This document shows positions 35,660 through 47,300 of a DNA stretch of 64,000 bases, piece after piece (the stretch's first letter is position 1; every line of letters begins with the position of its first letter). Both the position numbers and the translations under genes were made by a program. The DNA lies in contig JADNYJ010000063.1 of assembly GCA_015501075.1 (NCBI GenBank), forward strand, positions 62,001-126,000. Reading direction: 5' to 3'. Source of the DNA: Gymnopilus junonius (Eukaryota > Basidiomycota > Agaricomycetes > Agaricales > Galerinaceae). Under the pieces are notes generated by a model. It was not told the origin of the DNA and did no database searches. It saw only the letters and a list, made by a program, of their open reading frames with translations.

Positions 35660-38600
35660 ATGGTAATCTCGAAGGATCAATTAGTATGTCTTTTCTTATT
35701 ATCAACGGTGCTTGGCCTGAGTGGGCGCACTTGACCATCCTAGTGGGACAGTGGCCATGACGAAACCGTAGAAGTCAATCAGAGGGCCTTAATAGACAAA
35801 GTTCTTGCTCGATATTCGGGTGAATTTACTGTATTTCGCGAGCTGCTGCAGAACTCGGACGATGCACAGTCGAAATCAGTCGAAATCAGATTCGAGACGC
35901 AGTCATACCTGGCACAGCGATCGGAAAGCCGAGACGTAGAGAACACACCCATTACCTCTGGCCTTGCAAACCAACTACCCGATTTGAAGACCTCACATGT
36001 TAGTCTCTGATTAAAAATAAGATGATATCTGCTGTAATCAAATTCCACAACCAGGTGCATCAATGGACGTTCAAGAACAATGGGATCACCTTTAGAGACG
36101 AAGACTGGAACAGATTAAAAAAAATAGGTCGGATTGGTCCCCCATGCCCTAGTCAGCAGACTAATATCAGCTGCATTGTAGCTGAGGGCAACCCAGATGA
36201 AGAGAAAATAGGCGCATTCGGAGTCGGTGAGTCGAATACTACGTTTTACATAGCATGTTATATCTTATTCTCCAGGCTTTTACAGTCTATTCTCCGTAAC
36301 AGAAGAACCGTTCGTAACCTCAGGGAGTAAGTAATGCCTGTTTTATACTGAAGAAGTAAGCCTGACCTTTGGCAGACCAATGGATGGCCTTTTATTGGAA
36401 AGACAAAAAGGACCAGGTACTCTGACCCCAGACTCTGCCGATGATGGTCATCCTTTTAATGCACCCAAATTAGTTGTTTGCTCGACGGGGTTCTCTCCCA
36501 GAAACTGAACAAGACTCGTCTTCTAAAGAATGGACAAGCTTTGTAATGCTACTTAGGGAGGCTGGGCCAATACCTCTCCCCTTTGACTTCACGCGTTTCT
36601 TAGCTTCATCGTTGACGTTTATGGTGCATTTACGCGAAGTTTGTGTGTACTTCGACGACAAGCGATTGGTGAAACTCAGCAAGGCATCTGGATTGCCTTC
36701 GGAGCTAGGGGTACCTAAGGGTCTGAAGAACCGCTCTCCTTCTGGCACCATGACCGTTGATAACATTCAGACGACACGTAAGTCATAAAATGGATTGATT
36801 TCATAACGTGACTGAACTGGATACTGCAGCACTTCATATTCAAGCGCAAGTTATGAAATGGATCTATACATCTGGGACCGAGAAGAAGCGCATCACCCTA
36901 TCCAAGGCCAACAAAACAGTAGCATCGGGTGGCGGGGGTTTTTTTTCTTCCCTATTCTCATCTTTTGCTAGTGCCCCCACTCCGCAGAGCGTTGCTACAC
37001 CTCTTCCGCCTCCTCCTCCTGTCGATCAGCTGGCAATCAACGAGATCAGTGTTTCATTATCAATATATTCTGCATCTATACAGGTACGACTGGACAAAAA
37101 ACTTTCCTCTGAGATACAGCGTTCGACCAAGAAGAATCCTCCCACAAGAATGAAGTTCGAACTAATATATGTAAGCCTGACAACTCTAAAAATTGTTATC
37201 GGACCCAAACTTGAATCTCTCAGACCGCTAAAGATGAGTACGACGCCAGCCTTGAAGAGGAAGCAAGACAGCCAGAGGCTACGGGTAGCATATTCCAAGG
37301 GCTCCGTGCAGATTTGGAAGGGTGAGAAAAGCCGTAAAAATTTCACGCTACGATTAACGCTTTTTTAGGACGGGAGCAGCAAGAGTTTTTATTGTGATTG
37401 AATTTCATCTTGGAACTATTCCTCTGACATTATAATACTGTATGGCAGGGTCATAGCACCGCGCAAAGTACAGGAATAGGCGGCCATGTAGCTGCGCGAT
37501 TCATACCCACGGTCGAACGCGAGTCGATAGATTTCATGTGCGCCGCCACTACTTAATCGATGTCAATTCAGGGCTGACTAGGGACTTACGCCTCATTATT
37601 ACAGGGATCGTAACGTCGCCGGTATGTTCCCACTCTTGCAGCCTGACTTTAGATGCTAACCTAGTGTCAGTATGGAATAGGGAGCTGTTGTACATTGGTG
37701 GTTTACTTTCAAGGGCCATCTACGAGTTCGAAATGTCAACCATCCAGAAGGATTGGGTAGCTTCTCGTTTGAACCCGGGTCTTCCTCATGAAGAAACTGA
37801 AACTAGGCTTATTAACCGTGTGCTGCATGGGTTAAGGTTTTTCATGTTCTATCCGTCGACGCCATCGTCAGATGTTTCGGGACTGATGGAGTCAGCATTC
37901 TTTGATAGCTCTGTAAATGGGTATTTTCCTGTCATTTCGAACAAAGGTGTGCAAGATGCCAGAAGCGTCCGCCTTCCTGACCCAACCTTCTCTGGATTCT
38001 TAAAGAACCTCCCAATCTTGCCTAACTCAGTCATGACGGGGGCGCCTACTATAGTCTCGTCCCTGCAGAGTCGGGGCTTGATAAAACCGATCAATTTCCA
38101 GGATGTCCTTCAGGAGCTCCAGTCCCGTCCTCTGCCTCAGGACGAATTTGTAGCTTGTCTTACTTGGTGGATCAACATATTTCGTGAAGGCGAACACGAC
38201 AGACTCCTGCCTATACGAGCGCAAGTGATTGATGCAGTTATATTATCAATTGAATCGGACGAAGTCTCTAAAAAGATAGTCCCTCTGACTTCTATCAAGT
38301 ATTTTATCAATCCGAGGAGTACGACAGGAATCATACCGATCGAAGGCCCTTTGCCTGACTATCTCTTGCCTCCGTCGATCAGTAAAATATTCAAACCCGA
38401 AGATCTCAGGAATTGCTTCCCCTGGACAGAGTTTACCGTCGTACAGTGGATTTCTTTTATTTCCGGATTCGAGAAATTCCCAGCAGAATTTGATATCAAC
38501 TCTTCTCCCGCATGGGCAGAACGTGTAATTGGATTATTGATCCGCGTTTGGCCAACGCTTACAGCTAGTGCGAGGGTAGAGATTGTACAACTGCTCAAAT

Positions 38601-41600
38601 CGAAAACTTGCATGCCAACTTCCGGGGGTATGCTCCTCCCCGGACAGGCATATTTTCCAAACGTCAATATTTTTGGCGACTTACCGGTTGTCACATTTCC
38701 TTCTGGTCTTGCGATCAAAGGGACAGCGGAAAAGGTGATGCGGGAATTAGGAGTCCGCAAACATGTTGAACTACAATTAATATTCAATAGGTCAGTCATG
38801 CAAAATAATTATATCAGAACATGATGACCCATTTATCCTTCAGAATGGTCAAGACCAACGAGTGGACAATCGCGGATTTGACCAGATATCTGGTGTCTGT
38901 GAAAGGGTCGTTGACCAGTGAAGAATTTGAGCGCCTGAAGGCGACGTCAGCCTTCCCCGCCGAGGGTCAAGGAGAAGTTAACGATACCGCAAAGCGGACC
39001 CGATATAAAGCAAAGGAACTGTACGAACCTCTAGACGTCTTTCGCAGTTTAAAATTGCCTGTTATCGATTGGGGACACCAAACAAAGTGGAAGAGTTCAT
39101 CCGAAGAGGGTGGGTGTTGTAATATATTTCTTGCAATAATCATAATCAGCGTGGTTTCTAGCAAAGTTCTTGTTTGACCTTGGTCTTCAGCGGCAGCCGT
39201 CTCTGAACAAACTGATTGAATTATGTGCGCATGAGGATGCCAACGTGAGCTGTGCAAATCTCTCTGTTTATTTTGTATAAACCAATTTATATGCCCGCAG
39301 GTCCGGTCTGCGGGACTGAAATATCTCATTGACAATATGGAAAATAAATATCAAGACTATGATCCTATGGAGTTCAAAGCCATCCGCTACATTCCTGCTT
39401 TGAGAGGATCCGAATCTTGCCTGGGAACCGTCCAAGAGGTACGAATAACAGTGATAGTTCACTCCCTTAAATAAATCGGTATGGCAGGTCTACTCAAACC
39501 AATGGGCTGCCGTCGGGTTCTTGGTTTTACAACCTGCTTACCAGCGGTACATGTCAAAATTAAAAATTAAAGAGCATCCTCCAGTGTCGCAGTTAATGAC
39601 TCTCCTGCAATCAAAGCCTCCTGGCGATGATGTGGAGGCTAGAGTACTGTTCAGGCTTCTTGCAGAAAGGGTTAATGGTTTGTGAAACTTATCAATCATT
39701 CCGCAGAAGATTTTAAAGCACGTTCTCAGATTTTCGAAACGCGGACCTACAGACTTTGTCAAATACGCCTTTCGTACCCATCAAAGCTGCAAAAGGCGAT
39801 GCCGGTCCTACCGTGCGGTGGCTTCCTCCTTCTCAATGTTATCTAAACACAGAAGGCGGCGGAACCTTCCATTCGAAACTCTTCATTTTTGTTGATTTTG
39901 GGTCTGCGGCGAATGCATTTCTTACAGCGTGTGGGACGAGAAGTCGCCCAAATGTAGAGGAGGTTGCGAAAATTCTTCTGGCCAATCCTCGTCAATTTTA
40001 CGATTTAGCTCAGGGACCCGCTAAGTCAGCAGTTTTCCTCAAATTTATCCCTTTATTAACCCTTCGGACAGCTTCCTTACGGAACTCCGCAATGTTGCTG
40101 TCAATGCAAAGGCACTGTCTCCAACGACCCTGCTGAGGATGAAAAGATCTCCTGTTCTCCTCGCTCTGCAGAGGATTTCACGCCACCAAAACAAAGAAAC
40201 CGACGACTGGGACGAAGATGAATGGGATATAATCTATGATCTAAAGAAACCCAATGAAATCATTATAGCAGACGATACTCATTCCTACCAGGCTTTTGGT
40301 GATTCCCTGTTCACAGCTCCTCAGGAGGATATCATCGAAGGTGATGACTCCCTTCAAAGACGCAACGTATGAAGTAACTAACATCTTCATAATTTAGCTT
40401 TCTATGCCAGCCTCGGCTCTCCAAGGCTTAGTCAAGTGGTTCGGGAAGAATACCAGACAACCGCTGAACTATCTGACTCTAAAACAGCTACAGACACACG
40501 TTCCTTGATCCTCGAAAGGCTTCCATTGTTTCTACATGAACATACTCATGCGCGTACTCGTGTTTCCTTTTCTTGGCTTTCAGCGGACGAAAATTTTATT
40601 GTAAGGGCATTCGGCAAACTAGGAGTAGTCAAGTCTCTACGTTATGGGCTATTGAATCTCTCTCGTAAGCAAGATGCGTCAGCTGTGGCGCAAAGAGTTC
40701 GGTCCGGACCTATAGAACTGTGGATTGCAGGGCACTTACAGCCAGACATGTATGAGTGAGTACTTACCTCGTTTCACTTACTCTAGGGTCGTTGATATAT
40801 CTTGTAGGGTTGCGACATCCTTGAATCGACTGCTTTTCGAATCCCCGAAGGCGAATGATGCGTTACTCTTTATGACAATCCTGTCTACCGACCTTCGGTC
40901 TCTGAAGCGCAGAGGCTATAATGGTAAGTAATATTCACTCAAATATACAAAATTTGCTAACACAACAATATTAGTTGACAGGATCCTCCGCCAGCAAAGG
41001 GATGCAAGACTAGCCGCTGAGAGCGCAAGGGTGACAAAAGAACAAGAGTCCCGGGTCCTTACCGAAAACCAACGCACAGATAGCGTTACCAAAATGGAGA
41101 CAGATAAACCAAAGGCACATTCGGCAGGTCCTAACACTGAAGAGAAAAGGACGTCATCATCGACCCCGTCATCTCAAATTTCTGGCCCTTTGCAAACCCT
41201 GAGGCGAAAATTGGGTGCAATGACGGCCCCTGTGGCGGATAAGCCACCTATAACACCTACAGGAACCTTGAGGGATTCTCCAGAGATGTCAATAAAATTT
41301 CCAGGTACTATGTTTGATTTAGAGGAAGTTAATTATTGACCGCCGTAGAAGACCAGGTGAAGCCATTGCCTCCACCTCCAAGGCCCACTTCTCCGAGCAG
41401 CATTAGCCATGGAAATACACCGGATGCGACCACAGGAGTCACACCATGGAGTAATATAGGTGAGCGAAGACTTCTAAGTAGGTCAACGCAGTATCAAATT
41501 TTGTTTTCAACAGCCAAAAATATTGATATGGCTATCAATTCTTGCAAATCTGAGTCTGCAGATCTTTTGCAAAATCGCGAGCACATGCAAAGGGTGAAGG

Positions 41601-42305
41601 AGAGTTTGAATGACGGATATTGTGATGTTTCTGGCCGCAGAGGGGACCTTCATAACATAGGTAGGCTGAAGAGGATTTACCTTGCCTTTTGCATAATTAT
41701 TATTTGTAGGGCAAATGGGGTCCGTGAAAGTATACCTTTCAGAAGGTATTGTCATATTAGTGCAATGTCTGCGGCAAAGTCTGATCCTTGTCTACAGAAA
41801 TACCGGCGAGCCAAGCAGCATCGTTCATGGAATCGAAACGACATTCGTTGGCTCGTTTTATCCACGTTATGAATCCCTTGGCAGATATATATCAGCTGCC
41901 ACTCTCCAATCTGCACATATTTTACGACTTGAAAGGTGGAATCATCGCATTCAACCGGAATGGCAGTATATTTCTGAATTTGCGCTATTTCGAACAATGG
42001 CGTAAGTACGTCTCCACAAGTGCGACATGCAGCTTGTTGATTCTAGAAATTACAGACGATGCGGATGTCAAAGAAGACAGGTTACAAGCGGCTTATATTT
42101 CATGGTGATTAATGCCCACGTTTGTCGGATCCTTTCATTGATTTCTTACACGATATATAGGTATTTTACTATCGCCCACGAAATCGCGCATAACCTGGTG
42201 CAGCCACACAACTCTGAGCATGAGTTCTATTTCTCTGCTGTATGTGAACAGTTCATTTTGCCACTTGCACACATTTTGCAATCCGCAGCTAGGAGTCGAA
42301 GTTGA
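35660..42305 (+). CDS. Sacsin-like HSP90-ATPase-domain protein (DUF3684) with C-terminal HEIAH motif
   Basis: Twenty-seven exons, all phases closing, encode 1,759 residues. The start is an 8-codon exon (35660-35683, MVISKDQL) joined to 35744-35998. The N-terminus is a GHKL/HSP90-type ATPase: YSGEFTVFRELLQNSDDAQS is the Glu/Asn-containing ATP lid helix, and KIGAFGVGFYSLFSVTEEPF the glycine-rich loop. Large fungal DUF3684 regions follow (VERESIDFMDRNVAVSVWNR, RELLYIGGLLSRAIYEFEMS, RMVKTNEWTIADLTRYLVSV). The C-terminal ~110 residues contain YFTIAHEIAHNLVQPHNSEH then EFYFSAVCEQ, a His-Glu-X2-His motif with downstream Glu residues as in zinc peptidases. Function is unknown; sacsin-type ATPases are chaperone-like. 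Two exons are 25 nt (37369-37393) and 17 nt (37605-37621). Confidence 0.85.
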
Positions 42306-42803
42306 AATAGGTTTTCTCTCACTGTATACTTACTTAGACATCACTGTGCGATTAGTCAACAACTAGTGACGTATATTTATGCACTGGACTAGAAATTAGC
42401 ACATTTGTTACACAACCCTATCATGTCAAGCTTTCTCTTCGACCTCTGGGACTCTTCGTTCCCAAAAAGGCAAATGAAATTTAAAGTTTGTGGCGGATGT
42501 GTCGGGCCGCTCATGGCATCGGTCATTCTCACCAAGATTGCCCACCAAGGATGCACTTGACTGAGTTACTTCAACCGCCTTCTACACCCTTATACAGCTT
42601 TATCGCACACCTCTCTGTAATAATTCACGAATCATTACCTCCAAAAGAGTTCGTGGACCATCATCGTTTGCGCGAAAGAGTTGGTGGTCAGTCGCATTTC
42701 CGTTCATTGTATTCTATAGTACCATAGGCTGTAGTAACATGCATCTTCCACATCATCCAGATAATACACTCGAAACGCGTATCCCATATTGAGCGAAAAG
42801 GAA
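42306..42803. other. Intergenic region, no gene recognised
   Basis: This 498 bp stretch lies between the DUF3684 stop and the next ATG on the same strand. Short ORFs (for example 45 codons from 42423) have no recognisable content. Confidence 0.5.
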
Positions 42804-43661
42804 ATGGCATCTCGCGTTCGTCGAAAACCTTTTTTCACATACAAGTCTCCTACAGCAGAAGATCATTCCATCATCACTCTACCTTTTCCTCTTCCAAGAG
42901 ACAGTCAAGTAGCGGCAAAACCTACCTCTATGGCATCTTCTTCCACTTCAGTACATACTTCCCGAATAAAAGACAAGCAGCATACGAAGCACCGCAGACA
43001 ACCAATGACGCCTTCCCTGCCTTTATTCCATCCCTTTGGTCAACTGGCTATGTCACTTCCGCCTCTTGACCCTATCGAGCACGGACTCCCCGTACCATCA
43101 GTGCCTGATGACCAGGACAACAGGTCAGGAGCTCGTGCCAGGCGCCCAGCTGCAAAATCTCTAGAAACAGAAGAAGATCTTTTATCGGCGGCCGTTAGTA
43201 CCATTGTGGCACAGGATGTGAGAGAGCGAGCAAGTCCTCGCAGACGGCGTGCAGGAGGTGCAAAGCGAAAACGAAGGGACGCAGACGACGGTGACGCAAC
43301 GTATCCTGCTAAACGAACCCGGATACCACGGGGAGGAGGCGGGCAAGCTGTCGATAACGATGTTGCGGAAAGGGGACCGTCCACTGAGCGTGCAAGTGTT
43401 CCTGAAGTTTTTTCCGACCTCAATGACACTTCGAAACGGCGGTCGACGAGGGCAAAAACTAGTGTGAAGCGAAGAAATTCAAGCTCTAGCGAAACGACAT
43501 CCATTTCGCCGTCAGCCAATGGAATGAACAAGGCTGATGCAATTGTGTCCTCTACGACTGAACCTAAAGAGAAGTTGGACGTAACGGATCAGTTGCCAAT
43601 TGAGAATGACGACAAGGCAGAGAAGGAGGAAGGGGAATTGAGCGAGGAGCATAATTCCTAG
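42804..43661 (+). CDS. Basic, disordered, probably nuclear protein
   Basis: A single exon of 285 residues from the ATG at 42804; the frame continues 15 nt upstream without another ATG. I do not recognise a family. It is rich in Arg, Lys, Ser and Pro with strong nuclear localisation-like clusters (SPRRRRAGGAKRKRRDADD, AKRTRIPRGGGG, SKRRSTRAKTSVKRR) and an acidic tail ending KAEKEEGELSEEHNS. The RIPRGGGG segment resembles an AT-hook-like or RGG-like basic patch. No folded domain is evident, so a chromatin or RNA-binding role would be guesswork. Absence of frame breaks over 858 nt and a clear stop support coding. Confidence 0.6.
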   Translation: MASRVRRKPFFTYKSPTAEDHSIITLPFPLPRDSQVAAKPTSMASSSTSVHTSRIKDKQHTKHRRQPMTPSLPLFHPFGQLAMSLPPLDPIEHGLPVPSVPDDQDNRSGARARRPAAKSLETEEDLLSAAVSTIVAQDVRERASPRRRRAGGAKRKRRDADDGDATYPAKRTRIPRGGGGQAVDNDVAERGPSTERASVPEVFSDLNDTSKRRSTRAKTSVKRRNSSSSETTSISPSANGMNKADAIVSSTTEPKEKLDVTDQLPIENDDKAEKEEGELSEEHNS

Positions 43662-44328
43662 TGAGAAAGATTATTTTTGGACTGTATATGTTGTAATTTT
43701 ATTCCCTGTTTTCCGACTCCACAGGAGGTTTAGTTCAGGAGGAGAGATGGTCAGACTTGGTGAAAGTATAGTGCCTGAATTTCCCTTCTATTATAGCTTG
43801 CATGTGATTGGTTGGTCTTGAATTTGGTCTTGCAGCAGGTTCAGACAGAAAATGGAATTTGCAGCACCCGCCTGCTCAGCTAGGCACACTGAATGGGTTG
43901 GAACCGTGTATCCGGGTTGACGGGATGGCGTAGTTCTACCCCGTTTCCCCACCAATTGCAACCGACGGTTCGTTGACAAAGAAAATGCAGCTATTTTGCA
44001 GGATGATCTTGGGATGATCCTTGCCATGGTGCCATTTATAACCCCGTGGGGCCCCACACCGAATAACACGAGCGCGACTGCTGAGAAAAGAGGGGAAAGG
44101 GTCTTGCTCCATCCAGCACTATTCACGGTCTCGTGATAGGTGTGTCCATCACAGATTGGTTCCATTGACATTTTCATGCTCTGTGTTCCATGTGCTTCTT
44201 CGATTCCCATCTTGCTCCGACTTTGGTAGCGCGTTCATCGTGCCTTCTTATAATTATGCACCATATGTCTTCTCTCAGCTTGTCCGCCTTTTTTTCTCCA
44301 GTCGCGCTCGTTCACTTGAAACGCGACT
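43662..44328. other. Intergenic region, no gene recognised
   Basis: 667 bp. A 139-codon minus-strand frame (44210-43791) lacks any motif or splice partner and was not accepted. The region should hold the promoter of the long DUF3712 gene. Confidence 0.5.
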
Positions 44329-47300
44329 ATGGAACAGGCTAGGCAGAGTAGCGGCATTTACGAAGTGAATCATGGCAGCACTCAAAGTTTCTCTTCCGCC
44401 GCAGACCTACGAGGTTTTTCCCTGCATCCTTTTTGGTCGTTCAATTTTTTGACATTTTCCCTGCAGAACATGCCGCCGCGCCCGCTGGTTACCAAACCAC
44501 CACCAACTCAGGCGTTCCTGTTGCGCCTGCAGTCATTCCCAGTAACACCGTGAGCGGATGGGAAGATCAGCCAACCCCTGCAGTTGTTCCAGCGGCTCCT
44601 CGAGTCCCCTTCTACAAGAGACGTTGGTTCATTATTTCACAAATCATTATAATCCCTCTGGCCATTGCTCTCCTGTTCATTCTCTTGTTCCCCGTCGTTC
44701 GCGCCATCGTTCAACTTGTAGTGAAGCGCACGAACCTTGACGTGACCTTGGCATCTCTAACGCAACCAACCAACACCTCGTGAGTACTGAAATCAAGCTT
44801 CTGTTCTTTTTTTGGCCTAAACAGGATTAAAAATCAGGTTCCAATTGGGTTTGCAAGGAAATGTAATGTGTTTCGATACTCTAATTTACACTTCGTTCAG
44901 TGATTAACCTTCTAACAGGTATTCAATACCGGCATTATAAAAGCAAAAATTATGTTTACAGAGCCTACCAACGTGTCATGGATCGAGGACGATGGCACTG
45001 AGACTCCCCTCGGGCAGATGCAGCTAGACACACTGTTTGCAAACCATAAACGAGCTGTCATCAATGATACAGGCATCACTTTCTCCATCGTAGACTCGGC
45101 TGCCTTTGGTCGTTTCTCTGGGAAATTAATCACGTCTCAGAACTTTACTTGGAGACTGATCAGCCATAACCTCAAGGTCCAGGCGTTAAAGTTTCCCGTC
45201 GCGAAAGGGATTACTTTCGACAAGCACGTCACAATCAATGGTTTAGGACTCGACTTGTTACTTTATTCGAGACATTAATCGACTTCATTTTCCAGGTTTC
45301 AACAACTTCCAAGGCAGTGTAACTCTCCAAGATTTACAATTACCCAGTGACGATCCTGCTGGGGGGATAAATTTTGTTGCTGTGACCGCTCTTAATAACA
45401 CTAGGTAAGTCTTGATTCAACAAAAAAGCGAACTACTCTCATGAGTTTACAGTCCTTTTGCTTTAGCCCTGGGCACTGTCGTCTTCGGTCTCTCTTACAA
45501 AAATGTTTCCTTGGGTATCGGAACGGGCACGAATGCATCAGTAGTATGCCTTTTTCTTCTTTTGTTGATTTTTTTTTTTGGAGAAGTATCTAACCGATTT
45601 TTGCTAGGCCCCGGGGTCCAACAACACGATTACTTTGAAGGGCACTCTTGAACGTCAGACCGACCCTTCAGCTCTTGCAGTCGTTTCCGAGCTCTTTACT
45701 AACTATTTAAACGGGGAAAGTTCTCCTGTCATTGCAACAGGCATTTCCACTCTTCAGAATGATGGGTCGGCAATATCATGGCTTTCTCAAGGGTTACAGA
45801 CTCTTCAGCTTACCGTGCCTTTCAAAGCACCCACTGCTATCAATCCTATTCGGACGATCAGCATAGGGGATCTTGCACTGCGATTCGATTCTCAAGAGCC
45901 GTGGAATCCGGCTGCCGAAAGCGATTCAGTTCAGGCATCTCTTCGTTAGTCTTTTATCCTCAGAGTGTCCTGGCTTGCTGATTGGCCTTAAGAATTGCCA
46001 TTTGGTTTTAGCCTGTCGATTGGCGAAATCCAAAACAACTTCACAATCGCGAGTTTGGATAATAGCCCAATTGCGGGTCTTTCAACGGTAAGCCTATACC
46101 CAATTTAAAGGTGGAGACTCTGACTTTCTTTGTTAGCCTGAGGGTGCTTCTAAATCGTCAATATCTGTGTTGAGTTCAACGGATACCACCGGGAGTATCA
46201 ACATATCGATTTCGGACACGAGACTAACCTCCCCAGATGACCAGCATGCTGCCTTCGCATCCTTCAGTAAATTTCAACACGCTCATGGATTTCCTCATTG
46301 CTAAACATGCTGTATAGACAAGAATTTAACGGATTCGGAGGTTGCCGAATTTTTCCTTGTCGGTAAATCTCGAGCTGTAGCGAATACCAGCATTGGCGAA
46401 ATTACTCTGGATTCCATCGCGGTCAATGTTACTACCACTTTGAAAGGCCTACAAGGACTAAAAGGTCTCACTACCATCGACAGTGTTGACGTGATCGGTG
46501 GAACTTCCCAGGGTATTGATCTTGCTATTGGAGGTAATTTTAGAGGTTAATTAGCTGGTTTAATCACTGACATAGCTTATATTAGTTTCCATCTTCAATC
46601 CCTCAAACCTCAAATTATCTACGGGGGATTTAAGTAAGTCGAGATATCATCTAAAAGAAGCTGACTTTGAACATCTTGCTAGCTTTACAGCTTTTGCGGG
46701 AGGGAGTAGTACTGGGGACGACCCTGTTGCCTAATTTGACCCTCAGCATCGGCAACAACACACTCAACGCAACCTCTAGCTTTGCTGTAAATACCTCTGC
46801 AGACTCTCTTTTGTCTAGTATGCTGACCATGTTCTAGGCAAATAGCAGCCCGCAAGGAACACAGACCCTCAACGATTTTATAAGCAAAAAGGGTATGCGC
46901 TGCATTTGGAAGAAATTATTTTCCGATAGTTTACCTCCTTTTTCAGATGTTCAGCTCGTCATTGCAGGATTCGATGGGAGCACTCAGATTGCCGCTCTAT
47001 CCCAAGCTTTCGAATCCCTCTCCCTCAATGTCACCCTTCCAGCACTCAAGACTAATTTGCTTAATTCGGCAGCTCTAGAAAGTAAGTCCAACTATTTTTC
47101 AGCCTTTACACCTTCTGATTTACGACGTAGTATTGTCGACAACTGGAAAGGAAAATAATGTTAGTCAGGTCACCGTGACTTTGGACAATCCGTTCAGTGC
47201 ACCTCTCCAAATCACAAAAGTGACATCAAATGTAACATCGTTTGGTATACCATTGGGTACCATCAGCCAAGAGACGAGCTTCAACACTGCACCCAAGTCT

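Noticed and set aside
40756..40786. Alternative 31-nt intron in the DUF3684 gene using the upstream acceptor CTCTAG
   Set aside because: It is in frame but shorter than any accepted intron here; the 52-nt intron ending at 40807 is normal in size.
42488..42727. 79-codon plus-strand ORF and an overlapping 45-codon ORF from 42423
   Set aside because: Short, motif-free and not supported by splice signals; probably chance.
43791..44210. 139-codon minus-strand ORF between the basic nuclear protein and the DUF3712 gene
   Set aside because: No recognisable motif, no splice partners, and composition like chance ORFs in this genome.
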